Position numbers and translations under genes: made by a program. From Ruminiclostridium sufflavum DSM 19573 (GTDB lineage: Bacteria > Bacillota > Clostridia > Acetivibrionales > DSM-1351), in NCBI RefSeq assembly GCF_003208175.1, contig NZ_QKMR01000007.1, positions 1 through 64,000 on the forward strand: a stretch of DNA of 64,000 bases. The letters are read 5' to 3'. Below, piece by piece: positions 10,663 through 20,282 of the stretch (position 1 is the first letter of the stretch; the number at the start of each line of letters is the position of its first letter). The notes beneath the pieces are model-generated. The model saw only the letters and a program-made list of their open reading frames with translations. It made no database searches and was not told where the DNA came from.

Positions 10663-12099
10663 TTATAAAATAAATTTATTGTGAAAATTCAATTTTAAAG
10701 CCTGTAAGGCTCTATTAAATGTTATCAATGAAATGTTATATTTTTTAATTAAATCTTCCTTTTCACATTCAATGTAATATAGCTTGCAATAATTGTACTC
10801 AAGTGCCGCAGAATATGCTTCAACGCTGTTAGAAGTGATATCAACAGGCTCATCGGCATTTTTCAGGCAGTCACTCAACAAACATATTATTTCCTTTCTA
10901 TAATATTTAATATACATTATTTCCCTGTGCCTTACCGCACATTCTATTATAGGCATATACCTTTTACTTAGTTTTTGTTTAGGCTTTTGTATCTGAACAT
11001 ACAATTCCTTATATCTTTCAGGGTCATACATTGGATTAGCTGCTTCCTCACATATTTTAAAGACCTTGCAGTATTCATCGGCAGCATTTAATCCTCCGAC
11101 CGAAGAATTAAGGCCTGTGCAGCTTTTAACATATTCCATCCATGCCATAAGTTCAGCATTATCTTTGCCTGAAGCTTCTAATATGCTGAAAATCTCATTA
11201 AACTTTTCGATGTCATAATTTATTGCATACCCCAATAATAAAGCAGCAAAAATGAGCTTATCGGAATATTGGGCTATATACATTTCTAAAAGCAAAATAA
11301 GCTCATCAACTCTGTCAAAAATTATTAGGGTAGCTGCTGCACAAAGAAGATCCTCTCTGCTGTCTATTTCCCCCAATGTCATTGTGTCCAGAAATTTCCG
11401 AACTCGGCTGTGCTTTCCCGAATGAGACAGCACATACAGGCATAGGCAATGTGCCCATACATTATATTTATCAATAATTCTGACAGTCATGCCGATATAC
11501 TGTGCACGTTCGTAATTCTGCTGCTCCAGTAAGGACAAGGTAAGCAAATTCCTCGCATCTACGTTAAAAGGATACAGGCTTACCGATTTGCACAGCTCTC
11601 TTGTGGCATTATTCAGCTTTTCTTCCTGAATATATTTTTGTGCATATCTTAAACTGGCATTTGACCATTTATGAAACTGCGTACCTTGTGAATTATCTCC
11701 GTAAAGCTTTAAATAAAAAATCATCTCTGCTACTTCTTCACAAAATTCTCCATCCTTGTCAAAGTGGAGATACTTTTCGAAATATTCCGCAGCCTTTTCA
11801 GTTTCACCAAGCTCAAAGGAGTTGCAGCCAAGACCAAAATAGCACTCAAACATTGTCGGATCATAGTTTAAAAGTATGTCGTTGAATATCTTGTTTGCTT
11901 CTTTTGGCCTCTGCATTTCCGACAAAAAACAAGCAATATTAAATTTGTATTCACAATTATCCGGTTCAAGCTCCACCGCTTTATACAAGTTTTTAAACGC
12001 ATCATTCAAATTGTTTTTATCCGCACAGCGCAAGCCTTTGCAAAAATAAAATTCCGGATTATTCCTATATTCATCTATACTTAGTAAATTATTTTTCAC
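10663..12099 (-). CDS. TPR-repeat protein at the end of the his operon
   Basis: A 478-residue cytoplasmic protein with no signal peptide or membrane segment. The N-terminal half has tetratricopeptide repeats (GLRCADKNNLNDAFKNLYKA, then FGLGCNSFELGETEKAAEYF at about residues 88-107). A second helical repeat block lies at about residues 145-215. The C-terminal third ends in a short helix-turn-helix-like stretch (KKYNISLITFNRALQALKL) that could bind DNA or be one more repeat. The GTG start shares its first base with the hisIE stop TAG, implying translational coupling. Partner and role are unknown. Confidence 0.7.
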   Translation of the reverse strand: MKNNLLSIDEYRNNPEFYFCKGLRCADKNNLNDAFKNLYKAVELEPDNCEYKFNIACFLSEMQRPKEANKIFNDILLNYDPTMFECYFGLGCNSFELGETEKAAEYFEKYLHFDKDGEFCEEVAEMIFYLKLYGDNSQGTQFHKWSNASLRYAQKYIQEEKLNNATRELCKSVSLYPFNVDARNLLTLSLLEQQNYERAQYIGMTVRIIDKYNVWAHCLCLYVLSHSGKHSRVRKFLDTMTLGEIDSREDLLCAAATLIIFDRVDELILLLEMYIAQYSDKLIFAALLLGYAINYDIEKFNEIFSILEASGKDNAELMAWMEYVKSCTGLNSSVGGLNAADEYCKVFKICEEAANPMYDPERYKELYVQIQKPKQKLSKRYMPIIECAVRHREIMYIKYYRKEIICLLSDCLKNADEPVDITSNSVEAYSAALEYNYCKLYYIECEKEDLIKKYNISLITFNRALQALKLNFHNKFIL

Positions 12100-12746
12100 T
12101 ATCTTCTTCCTTTTAGCTCACCATATATATCTTCCAGAGTAAGACCTCTTTCAACTAATAACACCAATAAATGATACATTAAATCCGATACTTCATATCT
12201 GATTTCATCCTTTGATTTATTCTTAGCTGCAATAATTACCTCAGCTGCTTCTTCTCCTACCTTTTTCAATATTTTATCAAGCCCTTTTGTAAACAGGTAG
12301 TTTGTATATGAGCCCTCTTTAGGATGTACGGTTCTGTCAACAATAACGTTATAAACCTCCTGCAGTATTTCTGAGGTAGGCTTTTCCTCATCGACTATTT
12401 CCAGCTTTTCTTCCCACTTTTCGTTTATCATTGTTCTGTAAAAGCAAGTTCTGCTTCCGGTGTGACAAGCCGCATCTATCTGCTCTGCTTCAATGAGTAT
12501 AGTATCTCCGTCACAATCCAGCTTAATGGTTTTTACATTCTGGAAATGCCCGGAGGTTTCCCCCTTTAGCCAGAGCTTATTGCGGCTCCTGCTAAAGTAA
12601 TGAACCTTTCCTGTTTCTAATGTTTTATCAAAAGCTTCTTCATTCATATAAGCCACCATTAAAACATCTTTTGTTTTATAGTCCTGTGTAACTACAGGAA
12701 TAAGTCCCTTTTCATCAAACTTTAATGCATCTTTTAAATTATTCAT
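12099..12746 (-). CDS. hisI: Bifunctional phosphoribosyl-AMP cyclohydrolase / phosphoribosyl-ATP pyrophosphatase
   Basis: A 215-residue HisIE fusion catalysing histidine steps 2 and 3. The N-terminal cyclohydrolase (about residues 1-110) has the metal-binding [20 protein letters not shown] and [11 protein letters not shown]. The C-terminal MazG-like pyrophosphatase (about 125-215) has [13 protein letters not shown]. The start follows GGAGG. It lies 113 nt downstream of hisF and overlaps the TPR gene by one base. Confidence 0.95.
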   Translation of the reverse strand: MNNLKDALKFDEKGLIPVVTQDYKTKDVLMVAYMNEEAFDKTLETGKVHYFSRSRNKLWLKGETSGHFQNVKTIKLDCDGDTILIEAEQIDAACHTGSRTCFYRTMINEKWEEKLEIVDEEKPTSEILQEVYNVIVDRTVHPKEGSYTNYLFTKGLDKILKKVGEEAAEVIIAAKNKSKDEIRYEVSDLMYHLLVLLVERGLTLEDIYGELKGRR

Positions 12747-12859
12747 TTTAGTATCCCTCCATACTTATATAACTTAAATAAAAGCGATATAACTATTTTA
12801 ATGTTTTTTGCATGCGTAAAATTTCAATGCTTTTAAAGGATAGTGCAGCCTAGAATAAC

Positions 12860-13621
12860 TTATATTCTGGTTTCAATCCCATTATTACTTAAATATTGCT
12901 TCAAATCCCGTATTTCCATTTCCCTGAAATGAAAAAGCGATGCAGCAAGCACAGCATCAGCCTTTCCTTCAAGCAACGCAGCCTTGAAGTGCTCCATTGT
13001 TCCCGCTCCTCCAGATGCGATTACAGGTATCTTGACATTCTCAGATATTGTTCTTGTAAGCTCAACATCATAGCCGTCCTTAGTCCCATCCTTGTCCATG
13101 CTGGTTAAAAGTATCTCACCTGCGCCCAGCTTTTCTGCCTCTGCAGCCCACTCAACAGCATCCCTGCCGGTGTTGATTCTTCCGCCGTTCAGGTATGTGT
13201 CCCAGCCCGAGTTGTCCTGCCTCCTCTTGGCATCAATCGCCAGCACCACACACTGGCTGCCAAACTTCCATGCAGCCTCGGATATGAGCTCCGGTCTTTT
13301 AAGGGCGGCAGAATTGACTCCTACCTTGTCGGCTCCGGCTTTAAGAATCTCCCTGAAATCTTCGGCTGTCCTTATTCCGCCTCCTACCGTAAATGGTATA
13401 AATACCTGTTCCGCCACACGCCTGACTACATCAAGCATTATAGACCTTGCATCTGAAGACGCCGTTATATCAAGGAATGTGAGTTCATCTGCTCCGGCCT
13501 TGTCATAAAAGGCTGCTGCTTCAACCGGATCTCCGGCATCAATTATATTTACAAATTGTACACCCTTTACAACTCTGCCTGCATGTACATCCAAGCATGG
13601 AATAATCCTTTTTGTAAGCAT
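12860..13621 (-). CDS. hisF: Imidazole glycerol phosphate synthase cyclase subunit HisF
   Basis: A 253-residue TIM barrel that uses ammonia from HisH to convert PRFAR to imidazole glycerol phosphate and AICAR. The opening [18 protein letters not shown] holds the catalytic Asp, and the phosphate-binding loops ([11 protein letters not shown] and [12 protein letters not shown]) are present. The start follows AAAGGAG, 4 nt after the hisA stop. Confidence 0.97.
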   Translation of the reverse strand: MLTKRIIPCLDVHAGRVVKGVQFVNIIDAGDPVEAAAFYDKAGADELTFLDITASSDARSIMLDVVRRVAEQVFIPFTVGGGIRTAEDFREILKAGADKVGVNSAALKRPELISEAAWKFGSQCVVLAIDAKRRQDNSGWDTYLNGGRINTGRDAVEWAAEAEKLGAGEILLTSMDKDGTKDGYDVELTRTISENVKIPVIASGGAGTMEHFKAALLEGKADAVLAASLFHFREMEIRDLKQYLSNNGIETRI

Positions 13622-13625
13622 TTTT

Positions 13626-14351
13626 TTACTCCTTTAATGATTCTATCGCTTCTTTCAAATCAATATTTCCCGTATACAATGCCTTCCCGACAATAACACC
13701 GCTCACTCCGGTGCATTTCAGGTTTGTTATGTCTTTCAGGCAGCTTACTCCGCCTGAGGCAATTACGTCTATTCCCACCGAGCTTGCCATTTCACTCATT
13801 GCCTCAAGATTTGGACCTTTTAACATTCCGTCTCTTGCTATATCAGTGTAAATGATTGTTTTTACGCCTAAAGCCTCTATCTTTCTCGCAAAATCCACAG
13901 CTGTAAAATCACTCGTCTTCTCCCAGCCATGAATGGCCACCATTCCATCTTTTGCATCAATGCCTGCAACTATTCTTTCTTTATATTCCTTAATAGCCAG
14001 CTTCAGCATTTCAGGATCATTAACGGCAGATGTCCCTAAAATCACTCTGTTAACGCCACTTGAAATGATTCCTTCAATAGTATCAAGGCTTCTGATTCCT
14101 CCGCCCAATTGAACAGGTATAGTCAGCTTACCGGCTATTTGTCTGATAAGCTCTCCGTTTTCCGAACTGCCTGATCTGGCACCGTCTAAATCAACCAAAT
14201 GCAAAAATTGTGCACCCAAGCCTTCCCATTTCATTGCCATTTCCAGAGGACTGTCTCCGAATATTGTAACATCACTGTAGCTGCCCTGCTGCAGCCTGAC
14301 ACATTTACCGTTTATTATATCAATTGCAGGATAAATAATCATTTTATTCAA
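13626..14351 (-). CDS. hisA: HisA: ProFAR isomerase
   Basis: A 241-residue barrel enzyme converting ProFAR to PRFAR (histidine step 4). The opening [17 protein letters not shown] carries the catalytic Asp; [12 protein letters not shown] and [13 protein letters not shown] are the phosphate loops. The start is TTG, 6 nt after GGAGG; the ATG three codons later is too far from the site. It is translated just ahead of hisF. Confidence 0.96.
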   Translation of the reverse strand: MNKMIIYPAIDIINGKCVRLQQGSYSDVTIFGDSPLEMAMKWEGLGAQFLHLVDLDGARSGSSENGELIRQIAGKLTIPVQLGGGIRSLDTIEGIISSGVNRVILGTSAVNDPEMLKLAIKEYKERIVAGIDAKDGMVAIHGWEKTSDFTAVDFARKIEALGVKTIIYTDIARDGMLKGPNLEAMSEMASSVGIDVIASGGVSCLKDITNLKCTGVSGVIVGKALYTGNIDLKEAIESLKE

Positions 14352-14447
14352 GGCTAACCTCCATGAATATGTTCAAGTTCCTTATCCAGCTAAAGGTTTA
14401 TTTTTAGATACTATATGGACAAGGTTTTTACTTTCAGCTTTAAAGCC

Positions 14448-15056
14448 TTACAGGCTTGCAAAATTTCTAAGTATATTCAGTCCCACATCTCCGCTTTTTT
14501 CGGGATGAAACTGTGTTCCCATAATATTGTCTCTGCTGACAGCCGCATCAAATTTTATTCCGTAGCTGCAGGTTGCAGCAACATCAGAAGCCTCCTGTGC
14601 AGACAGACAATATGAATGAACAAAATAAACATAGCTGTTTTCTTTTATCCCTTTAAAAATACCGTCATTCTTCTTAATATCGAGGCTGTTCCAGCCCATA
14701 TGCGGAACCTTCAGCCCCATGTCCAGAGGAAATTGGGTAACACCGCCCTTTAACAGTCCCAAGCCCTTCACTTTTTCTCCGCCCTCGGTACTGTAATCAA
14801 ACAGCAGCTGCATTCCCAGACAAATGCCTAATAAGGGTGTCCCCTCAGCTGTAGCTTCATTTATGACAGGTATCATATTAAATTTTTCGAGACTTTCCAT
14901 AGCATCGGCAAAAGCGCCTACTCCCGGCAGCACAATCTTATCGGCAGCCAGTATTTCACTGTAATCCGAAGTTATTACTGATTCGAATCCGATAAAACTC
15001 AATGCCTTATTTACACTGGCCAAATTACCGACGCCATAGTCAATTATAGCAATCAT
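14448..15056 (-). CDS. hisH: Imidazole glycerol phosphate synthase glutaminase subunit HisH
   Basis: A 202-residue class I glutamine amidotransferase delivering ammonia to HisF. The nucleophile elbow LLGICLGMQLLFD holds the catalytic Cys, and GTQFHPEKSG holds the His and Glu of the triad. The chosen ATG (MIAIIDYG) lies 5 nt after GGAGG; a GTG four codons earlier would put the site inside the gene. A gap of about 96 nt separates it from hisA. Confidence 0.96.
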   Translation of the reverse strand: MIAIIDYGVGNLASVNKALSFIGFESVITSDYSEILAADKIVLPGVGAFADAMESLEKFNMIPVINEATAEGTPLLGICLGMQLLFDYSTEGGEKVKGLGLLKGGVTQFPLDMGLKVPHMGWNSLDIKKNDGIFKGIKENSYVYFVHSYCLSAQEASDVAATCSYGIKFDAAVSRDNIMGTQFHPEKSGDVGLNILRNFASL

Positions 15057-15115
15057 CCTAACCTCCACGCCCTCCAGAGCACAAAAATTTGCAAAAATTA
15101 ATTGCTTGCATAAGC

Positions 15116-16000
15116 TTATTTAAACTTAACACCTGTTATTTTTTCATAAGCCTCTATATATTTTGCCTCGGTTTTCTTAATTACTTCTTCCGGAAGCTTC
15201 GGGGCCGGCGGCTGTTTGTCCCATGTCAGTGTCTCGAGGTATTCTCTCAGATACTGCTTGTCAAAGCTCTTCTGGGCTCTTCCCGGCTGGTATTCATCCA
15301 TTGCCCAGAATCTTGAAGAATCAGGTGTGCAAACCTCATCACCCACAACCAGCTCACCATTTGACATACCAAACTCAAACTTTGTGTCTGCCAGTATCAG
15401 CCCCTTAGCTTCAGCATGTTTGCTGGCCTTCAGATATAACTTTATGCTGGCATCTTTCAGCTTATTTGCCATTTCAGTACCGACCTTATCGCATAGTCCC
15501 TCAAATGAAACATTTATGTCATGCCCTTCCGATTCTTTTGTGGAAGGAGTAAATATAGGCTCAGGAAGCTTGTCAGCCTGCTTCAATCCAGCCGGAAGCT
15601 TTATACCGCATATGCTTCCTGTCTCATTATACTCCTTTAGTCCCGAACCCTCCAGATATCCTCTGACTATACATTCGGCAGGAACCATATCTATTTTTTG
15701 TACAAGCATGGACCTTCCCTGAAGTTCCTCTTTAAAAGCCGATAATTCTTTTGGATACTTATTCACATCAGTAGTTATTACGTGGTTTCCTATAACATCC
15801 TTTGTATAATCAAACCAGAAAGCTGAAATGCTGTTCAGAACTATACCCTTGTCAGGAATCAGCTCGGAAAAGATAACATCAAAAGCTGATATTCTGTCTG
15901 TAACAACAATAAGCAGCTTATCTCCCAAATCATAAACATTTCTGACCTTACCCTTAATAAATAGTGGCAGTCTTATAAAATCTGTGTTGTTAATGAGCAT
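15116..16000 (-). CDS. purC: Phosphoribosylaminoimidazole-succinocarboxamide synthase
   Basis: A 294-residue SAICAR synthetase joining CAIR and aspartate with ATP (purine step 8). It is of the longer class, with KGKVRNVYDLGDKLLIVVTD near the N-terminus, DKGIVLNSISAFWF, and PAECIVRGYLEGSGLKEY in the core. The ATG follows GAGGAGG. Its place between hisB and hisH is unusual: HisH/HisF release AICAR, two purine steps beyond the PurC product, so co-expression may balance the pathways (inference). Confidence 0.95.
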   Translation of the reverse strand: MLINNTDFIRLPLFIKGKVRNVYDLGDKLLIVVTDRISAFDVIFSELIPDKGIVLNSISAFWFDYTKDVIGNHVITTDVNKYPKELSAFKEELQGRSMLVQKIDMVPAECIVRGYLEGSGLKEYNETGSICGIKLPAGLKQADKLPEPIFTPSTKESEGHDINVSFEGLCDKVGTEMANKLKDASIKLYLKASKHAEAKGLILADTKFEFGMSNGELVVGDEVCTPDSSRFWAMDEYQPGRAQKSFDKQYLREYLETLTWDKQPPAPKLPEEVIKKTEAKYIEAYEKITGVKFK

Positions 16001-16165
16001 ATTTTACCTCCTCAATTTTGTTTGTCATAATATTTTTATCTATAAGCTTTCCCCGAATACACAGTAAACCAGAAAAACCCGCTCAAGCTGGAAAGCTCCG
16101 GCTTTGACAGGTATCACGGCAATTTGCCTACCGTCACGAGGCACAAAATCCAAGAAATCATTTTA

Positions 16166-16750
16166 TCAGAGTATTCCTTTTGTAGACATAACTCCTACTA
16201 TTCTTGTGTCAATTTTTGTTGCCTCATCCAGCGCTCTTCCAAAGGCTTTAAACATTGCTTCTATAATATGATGGCAGTTAGTTCCGTGAAGGAGCATTAT
16301 GTGCAGTGTAATTCCCGCATTAAATGCAACAGCCCGGAAAAATTCCTCAACCAACTGGGTGTCCATTTGTCCGACCATTTGACGGGAAAAAGCGGCATCA
16401 AAAACAAGAAAAGGTCTGTCACTCAAATCCAGAGATACCTGAACAAGAGTTTCATCCATAGGCACAAATGCCGTACCATACCTTTTAATTGACTTTTTCT
16501 CACCCAGTGCCTGCCTAATGGCTAATCCTATTGCAATACCGGTATCTTCAACGGTATGATGTGCATCGACCTCCAAGTCTCCCTTAACGTCGATTTCCGC
16601 ATCCATCAGTCCATGCTTTGTAAGCAAAACAAGCATATGGTCAAAAAAGCCTATACCTGTACTGGAATTGCAATCACCCTTGCCATCAAGATTAATTTTT
16701 ATCTTTATTTGAGTCTCTTTAGTATTCCTGCTAACTAAACCTTCTCTCAA
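16166..16750 (-). CDS. hisB: Imidazoleglycerol-phosphate dehydratase
   Basis: A 194-residue dehydratase (histidine step 6). The two manganese-binding repeats are visible as HHTVEDTGIAIG (about residue 67) and HHIIEAMFKAFGRAL (about 164). There is no fused phosphatase domain, so histidinol-phosphate phosphatase must be encoded elsewhere. The start is TTG, 6 nt after GGAGGA. The 165-nt gap to purC shows no gene. Confidence 0.96.
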   Translation of the reverse strand: MREGLVSRNTKETQIKIKINLDGKGDCNSSTGIGFFDHMLVLLTKHGLMDAEIDVKGDLEVDAHHTVEDTGIAIGLAIRQALGEKKSIKRYGTAFVPMDETLVQVSLDLSDRPFLVFDAAFSRQMVGQMDTQLVEEFFRAVAFNAGITLHIMLLHGTNCHHIIEAMFKAFGRALDEATKIDTRIVGVMSTKGIL

Positions 16751-16813
16751 GAGTATTCCTCCATTCCGACAACATATCCCGAACTTTTTTTCATTTTTTC
16801 TATATAATGTTCG

Positions 16814-17890
16814 CTAATTATTATAACAGATAGTAGATAGTTCATCAAGAAAAATGGTATTTTGTTCATAAGTACCTACGCTAATCCTCATGCATCCGGC
16901 CAGCAAGGATGCATGACCAAAAGCTCTTACAAATATCCCTTTTTCGCATAGCCTTTTATAGACCTCACTGCAATTGTCAGCCTTTACAAGTATAAAGTTG
17001 GCATATGAATTATAGACCTCTATGCCCTTGATGCCAGCCAATTCTCCCTTCATCCTTTCTCTTTGAGCAATCAGATATGCAATGTTTTCCCTTATTTCCT
17101 CTTTTTCTGATAAAACCAGCTGGGCAGTATACTGGGATAATGAGCTTATATTATATGGAGGCCGTGCTAAATTAATTGCATCTGCAAGTTTCCTGCAGGA
17201 TATGGAATATCCGCATCTTATTCCTGCCAAACCATATGCCTTTGAAAACGTCCTTAATACCAGCAGGTTTTCATACTCCTTGACATATGGAATTACCGTA
17301 ACATCACAAAATTCCGCATAGGCTTCGTCAACTACAATAACAGAGTTGCGGCAATGTCTCGCCACCTCCATAATATCCTCTCTTGACATTATGTTTCCGG
17401 TAGGATTGTTTGGATTGCATATGTAAATTATTTTCGGCTGCTCCTTTTCATACCCTTCAATAATCGTTTCCTTTGAGTACTCAAATTTTTTATTTGGGTT
17501 AAGCAGGTATTGCACCGGTACTCCTCCTGCTATTACGCAGGAATCTCTATACATTCCGAATGAAGGCACAGGATAAATAACCTTGTCACCGGTTCCCACA
17601 AACACATTGCTGATTAACTGAATAAGCTGGTCTGAGCCGGTACCTGCTATTATTCCCTGCTCATCAGCATCCCAGTGCTCCGCTAGTGCCTGTCTCAGCT
17701 GAATTGAATCTGTATCTGGATACAAATTAAGCTGAGGATTTTCAAGTATGAAAGCCGACAGCTTCTCTCTTACTTTCAAAGGAAGATTAAAAGGACTCTC
17801 GTTTGCATCAAGTTTAATCTTATATGGCTGCTGGTTTGCATTATATGGTATAAAGGACCTTATTTCAGACCTAATTAGCTTTTCTATCAT
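16814..17890 (-). CDS. hisC: Histidinol-phosphate aminotransferase
   Basis: About 358 residues, a PLP-dependent fold type I aminotransferase (histidine step 7). The motif LRTFSKAYGLAGIRCGY holds the Lys that binds PLP; NPNNPTG and VVDEAYAEF are the other cofactor motifs. The frame is open 17 codons upstream, but I chose MIEKLIRSEI because homologues start there and AAAGGA lies 12 nt before it. The ATG four codons earlier is possible. The hisD-hisC spacer contains a hairpin (see findings). Confidence 0.93.
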   Translation of the reverse strand: MIEKLIRSEIRSFIPYNANQQPYKIKLDANESPFNLPLKVREKLSAFILENPQLNLYPDTDSIQLRQALAEHWDADEQGIIAGTGSDQLIQLISNVFVGTGDKVIYPVPSFGMYRDSCVIAGGVPVQYLLNPNKKFEYSKETIIEGYEKEQPKIIYICNPNNPTGNIMSREDIMEVARHCRNSVIVVDEAYAEFCDVTVIPYVKEYENLLVLRTFSKAYGLAGIRCGYSISCRKLADAINLARPPYNISSLSQYTAQLVLSEKEEIRENIAYLIAQRERMKGELAGIKGIEVYNSYANFILVKADNCSEVYKRLCEKGIFVRAFGHASLLAGCMRISVGTYEQNTIFLDELSTICYNN

Positions 17891-18019
17891 ATCAACTATC
17901 ATTCCTTTCGCTGTGCTCAAGGCACAAAAAGTGATGAACAACGTTTACTGCCCGAAAATGCACCATGTTTGCACGAACTCTATTTTCGAGCTTTTCGGGC
18001 TAACCTCCACGCCCATAAA

Positions 18020-19324
18020 TTAATTCCTGAATCTGACCTTTATCGCATTCGCATGGGCATCCAGCAGCTCTGCCTCTGCAAACCTCATAATATTTCCGCT
18101 GGTTTTCTCAAGAGCCTGCCTGTTATAGTATATCAAACTGGATTTCTTTAAAAACTGATCTACATTCACAGGTGAAGAAAATCTCGCTGTTCCGCTTGTG
18201 GGAAGAACATGACTGGGGCCTGCCATATAATCTCCCAGAGGCTCCGGAGAATAGTTGCCGACAAATATGGCACCTGCGTTTTTTATAAGCCCCAGCATAC
18301 TCATAGGCTCATTTATACATATTTCAAGATGCTCGGGCGCTATGTTATTTGACACCTCTATAGCCTGTTCAATATTTTCTACCAAAACCGCAAATCCAAA
18401 TTCCTTCAAGGAGCTTTCGATTATAGCTTTTCTGCTTAATTCAGGAAGCTGTTTTTCAATCTCATCAGCTACCTTTTGCACGAAACCTTCATCATCAGTA
18501 ATCATAACCGAGGATGCCAATTTATCATGCTCTGCCTGAGAAAGGAGGTCTGCCGCAACATATTCCGGTCTTGCAGTAGCATCTGCTATTACCAATATCT
18601 CACTCGGCCCTGCAAACATATCAATATCGCAATCCCCGAATATAAGCCTTTTTGCTGTTGATACATACACATTTCCGGGACCGCATATTTTATCCACCCT
18701 CGGTATGGACTCTGTTCCGTATGCCATTGCTGCAATAGCCTGAGCACCGCCTACTCTGTATACCTCATCAACTCCGGCTTCTCTCGCCGCAACCAGTATA
18801 GCAGGATTTACAGTTCCCTCCTTAGTCGGAGGAGTACACATGATTATATTTGAGACACCTGCCACCTTTGCCGGAACTGCCGTCATTAAAACTGATGAAA
18901 TAAGAGGAGCCGTTCCTCCGGGAACATACAATCCCGCCTTCTCTATAGGGCGGACTAATTGCCCCAGCATGGTGCCGTCCTTATTGGGGCTGATCCAGCT
19001 GTTCTGCAGCTGTTTTTCATGAAAGCTCCAAATATTCTGTCTTGATATTCTGATAGTTTGCAAAAGCTCCGGTTCCACTGCGTTATACGCTGCATTTATT
19101 TCAGCCTCCGAAACTCTGATTTCTTTTATATCGGCATTATCAAACTTTTTGCTGTAATCCCGCAAGGCTTTATCTCCAAGACTTTTAACAGCATCTAATA
19201 TTTCAGATACAGCACCTATAATATTTGCGCCATCATTGAATTTTGTTCTTTGAGTCAGCTTTTGATATAAAGCTTTGGCCGCCTCTTCATTATTATCCTT
19301 ACGCAAGTCTACAATATTAAACAT
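18020..19324 (-). CDS. hisD: Histidinol dehydrogenase
   Basis: A 434-residue zinc enzyme oxidising histidinol to histidine in two NAD-dependent steps. Family motifs are present: the substrate-binding GGTAPLISSVLM, KICGPGNVYV, AGPSEILVIAD, and LLSQAEHDKLA with catalytic and zinc-binding residues. MAGPSHVLPTSGTARF lies near the C-terminus. The ATG follows GAGGGGG, 23 nt after hisG. Confidence 0.97.
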   Translation of the reverse strand: MFNIVDLRKDNNEEAAKALYQKLTQRTKFNDGANIIGAVSEILDAVKSLGDKALRDYSKKFDNADIKEIRVSEAEINAAYNAVEPELLQTIRISRQNIWSFHEKQLQNSWISPNKDGTMLGQLVRPIEKAGLYVPGGTAPLISSVLMTAVPAKVAGVSNIIMCTPPTKEGTVNPAILVAAREAGVDEVYRVGGAQAIAAMAYGTESIPRVDKICGPGNVYVSTAKRLIFGDCDIDMFAGPSEILVIADATARPEYVAADLLSQAEHDKLASSVMITDDEGFVQKVADEIEKQLPELSRKAIIESSLKEFGFAVLVENIEQAIEVSNNIAPEHLEICINEPMSMLGLIKNAGAIFVGNYSPEPLGDYMAGPSHVLPTSGTARFSSPVNVDQFLKKSSLIYYNRQALEKTSGNIMRFAEAELLDAHANAIKVRFRN

Positions 19325-19347
19325 TTTTACCCCCTCACCAGCATAAT

Positions 19348-19995
19348 CTATCTTTTCATGCTTTTCAGCTGATCTGCTATCCCGTTAATAATTTTCTGAA
19401 TACGTTCGTTCTCCATCTTCATACTGACCCTGTTTACAATCATTCTCGCACTTATATCGGCAATTGTATCCAGTACCACCAGTCCGTTTTCTTTTAATGT
19501 CCGCCCGCTTTCAACAAGGTCCACAATAACCTCAGCCAAGCCCACCAAGGGGGCAAGCTCCACAGAACCGTTCAGCTTGATTATTTCAACACTTTCTCTT
19601 CTGGTTTTCTCAAAATAATTTCTTGCTATATTCGGATATTTTGTGCCTACTCTCTTTATATTCAGCTCATCTATCTTCCCTTCAAGTTCCGCAGGGCCTG
19701 CAAGAGCCATCCGGCATGCCGCGAATCCCAAATCCAGCACCTCATACAGATTTCTGCCTTCCTCAAGTATAGTGTCCTTTCCGACAATACCTATATCAGC
19801 AGCGCCATATTCCACATATGTAGGAACATCTGCCGGCTTTGCCAAAAAGAATTTTATTTTATTTTTTTCATCTGACAATATAAGCTTTCTGGTTGAAGAC
19901 TTGAGCTCGGAGCAGTCAATTCCTATTCCTTCAAAAAGCTCCATTGCCATATCAGTAAGCCTTCCCTTTGAAAGTGCAATTGTTAAATATCTCAT
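19348..19995 (-). CDS. hisG: ATP phosphoribosyltransferase, short-form catalytic subunit
   Basis: A 215-residue enzyme condensing ATP and PRPP, the committed step of histidine synthesis. It shows [15 protein letters not shown] and the PRPP-binding region [14 protein letters not shown]. It is the short form without the C-terminal histidine-sensing domain, so it needs HisZ, encoded upstream. The ATG chosen ([12 protein letters not shown]) lies 8 nt after GGAGG, five codons inside the longest frame. Confidence 0.96.
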   Translation of the reverse strand: MRYLTIALSKGRLTDMAMELFEGIGIDCSELKSSTRKLILSDEKNKIKFFLAKPADVPTYVEYGAADIGIVGKDTILEEGRNLYEVLDLGFAACRMALAGPAELEGKIDELNIKRVGTKYPNIARNYFEKTRRESVEIIKLNGSVELAPLVGLAEVIVDLVESGRTLKENGLVVLDTIADISARMIVNRVSMKMENERIQKIINGIADQLKSMKR

Positions 19996-20028
19996 AATGC
20001 TGGCCTCCATTTAATAATCTGCGCCTAT

Positions 20029-20075
20029 TGACTAAAGTCAACTACTGTTCAAGTCTTCCCACGATAAAATATCCT
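20029..20075 (+). repeat. Dispersed intergenic repeat, copy 1
   Basis: TGACTAAAGTCA (20029-20040), then ACTACTGTTCAAGTCTTCCCA and a degenerate centre. It matches the copy at 24178 with scattered changes, and a related tail (TTAGCTGATAGT) follows near 20090. It lies in the 287-nt hisZ-hisG gap, which is otherwise AT-rich and without a gene. Confidence 0.7.
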
Positions 20076-20282
20076 AGATATTTACGTTTTTAGCTGATAG
20101 TACCTGCCTTAGTATAAATCCTTGCAATAGCCGGTGTAATTTCTTTACGTAAAATAATTTATCTCAGCTTAGCTTTAACTTAATCAATTACTTTAACTTT
20201 GACCTATCTTAAATTTATAGAATAAATTTTTCTCAAATAAATAAGTCCGGATTTAACAGCCTGTAAACTCCGTTTGACCTAT

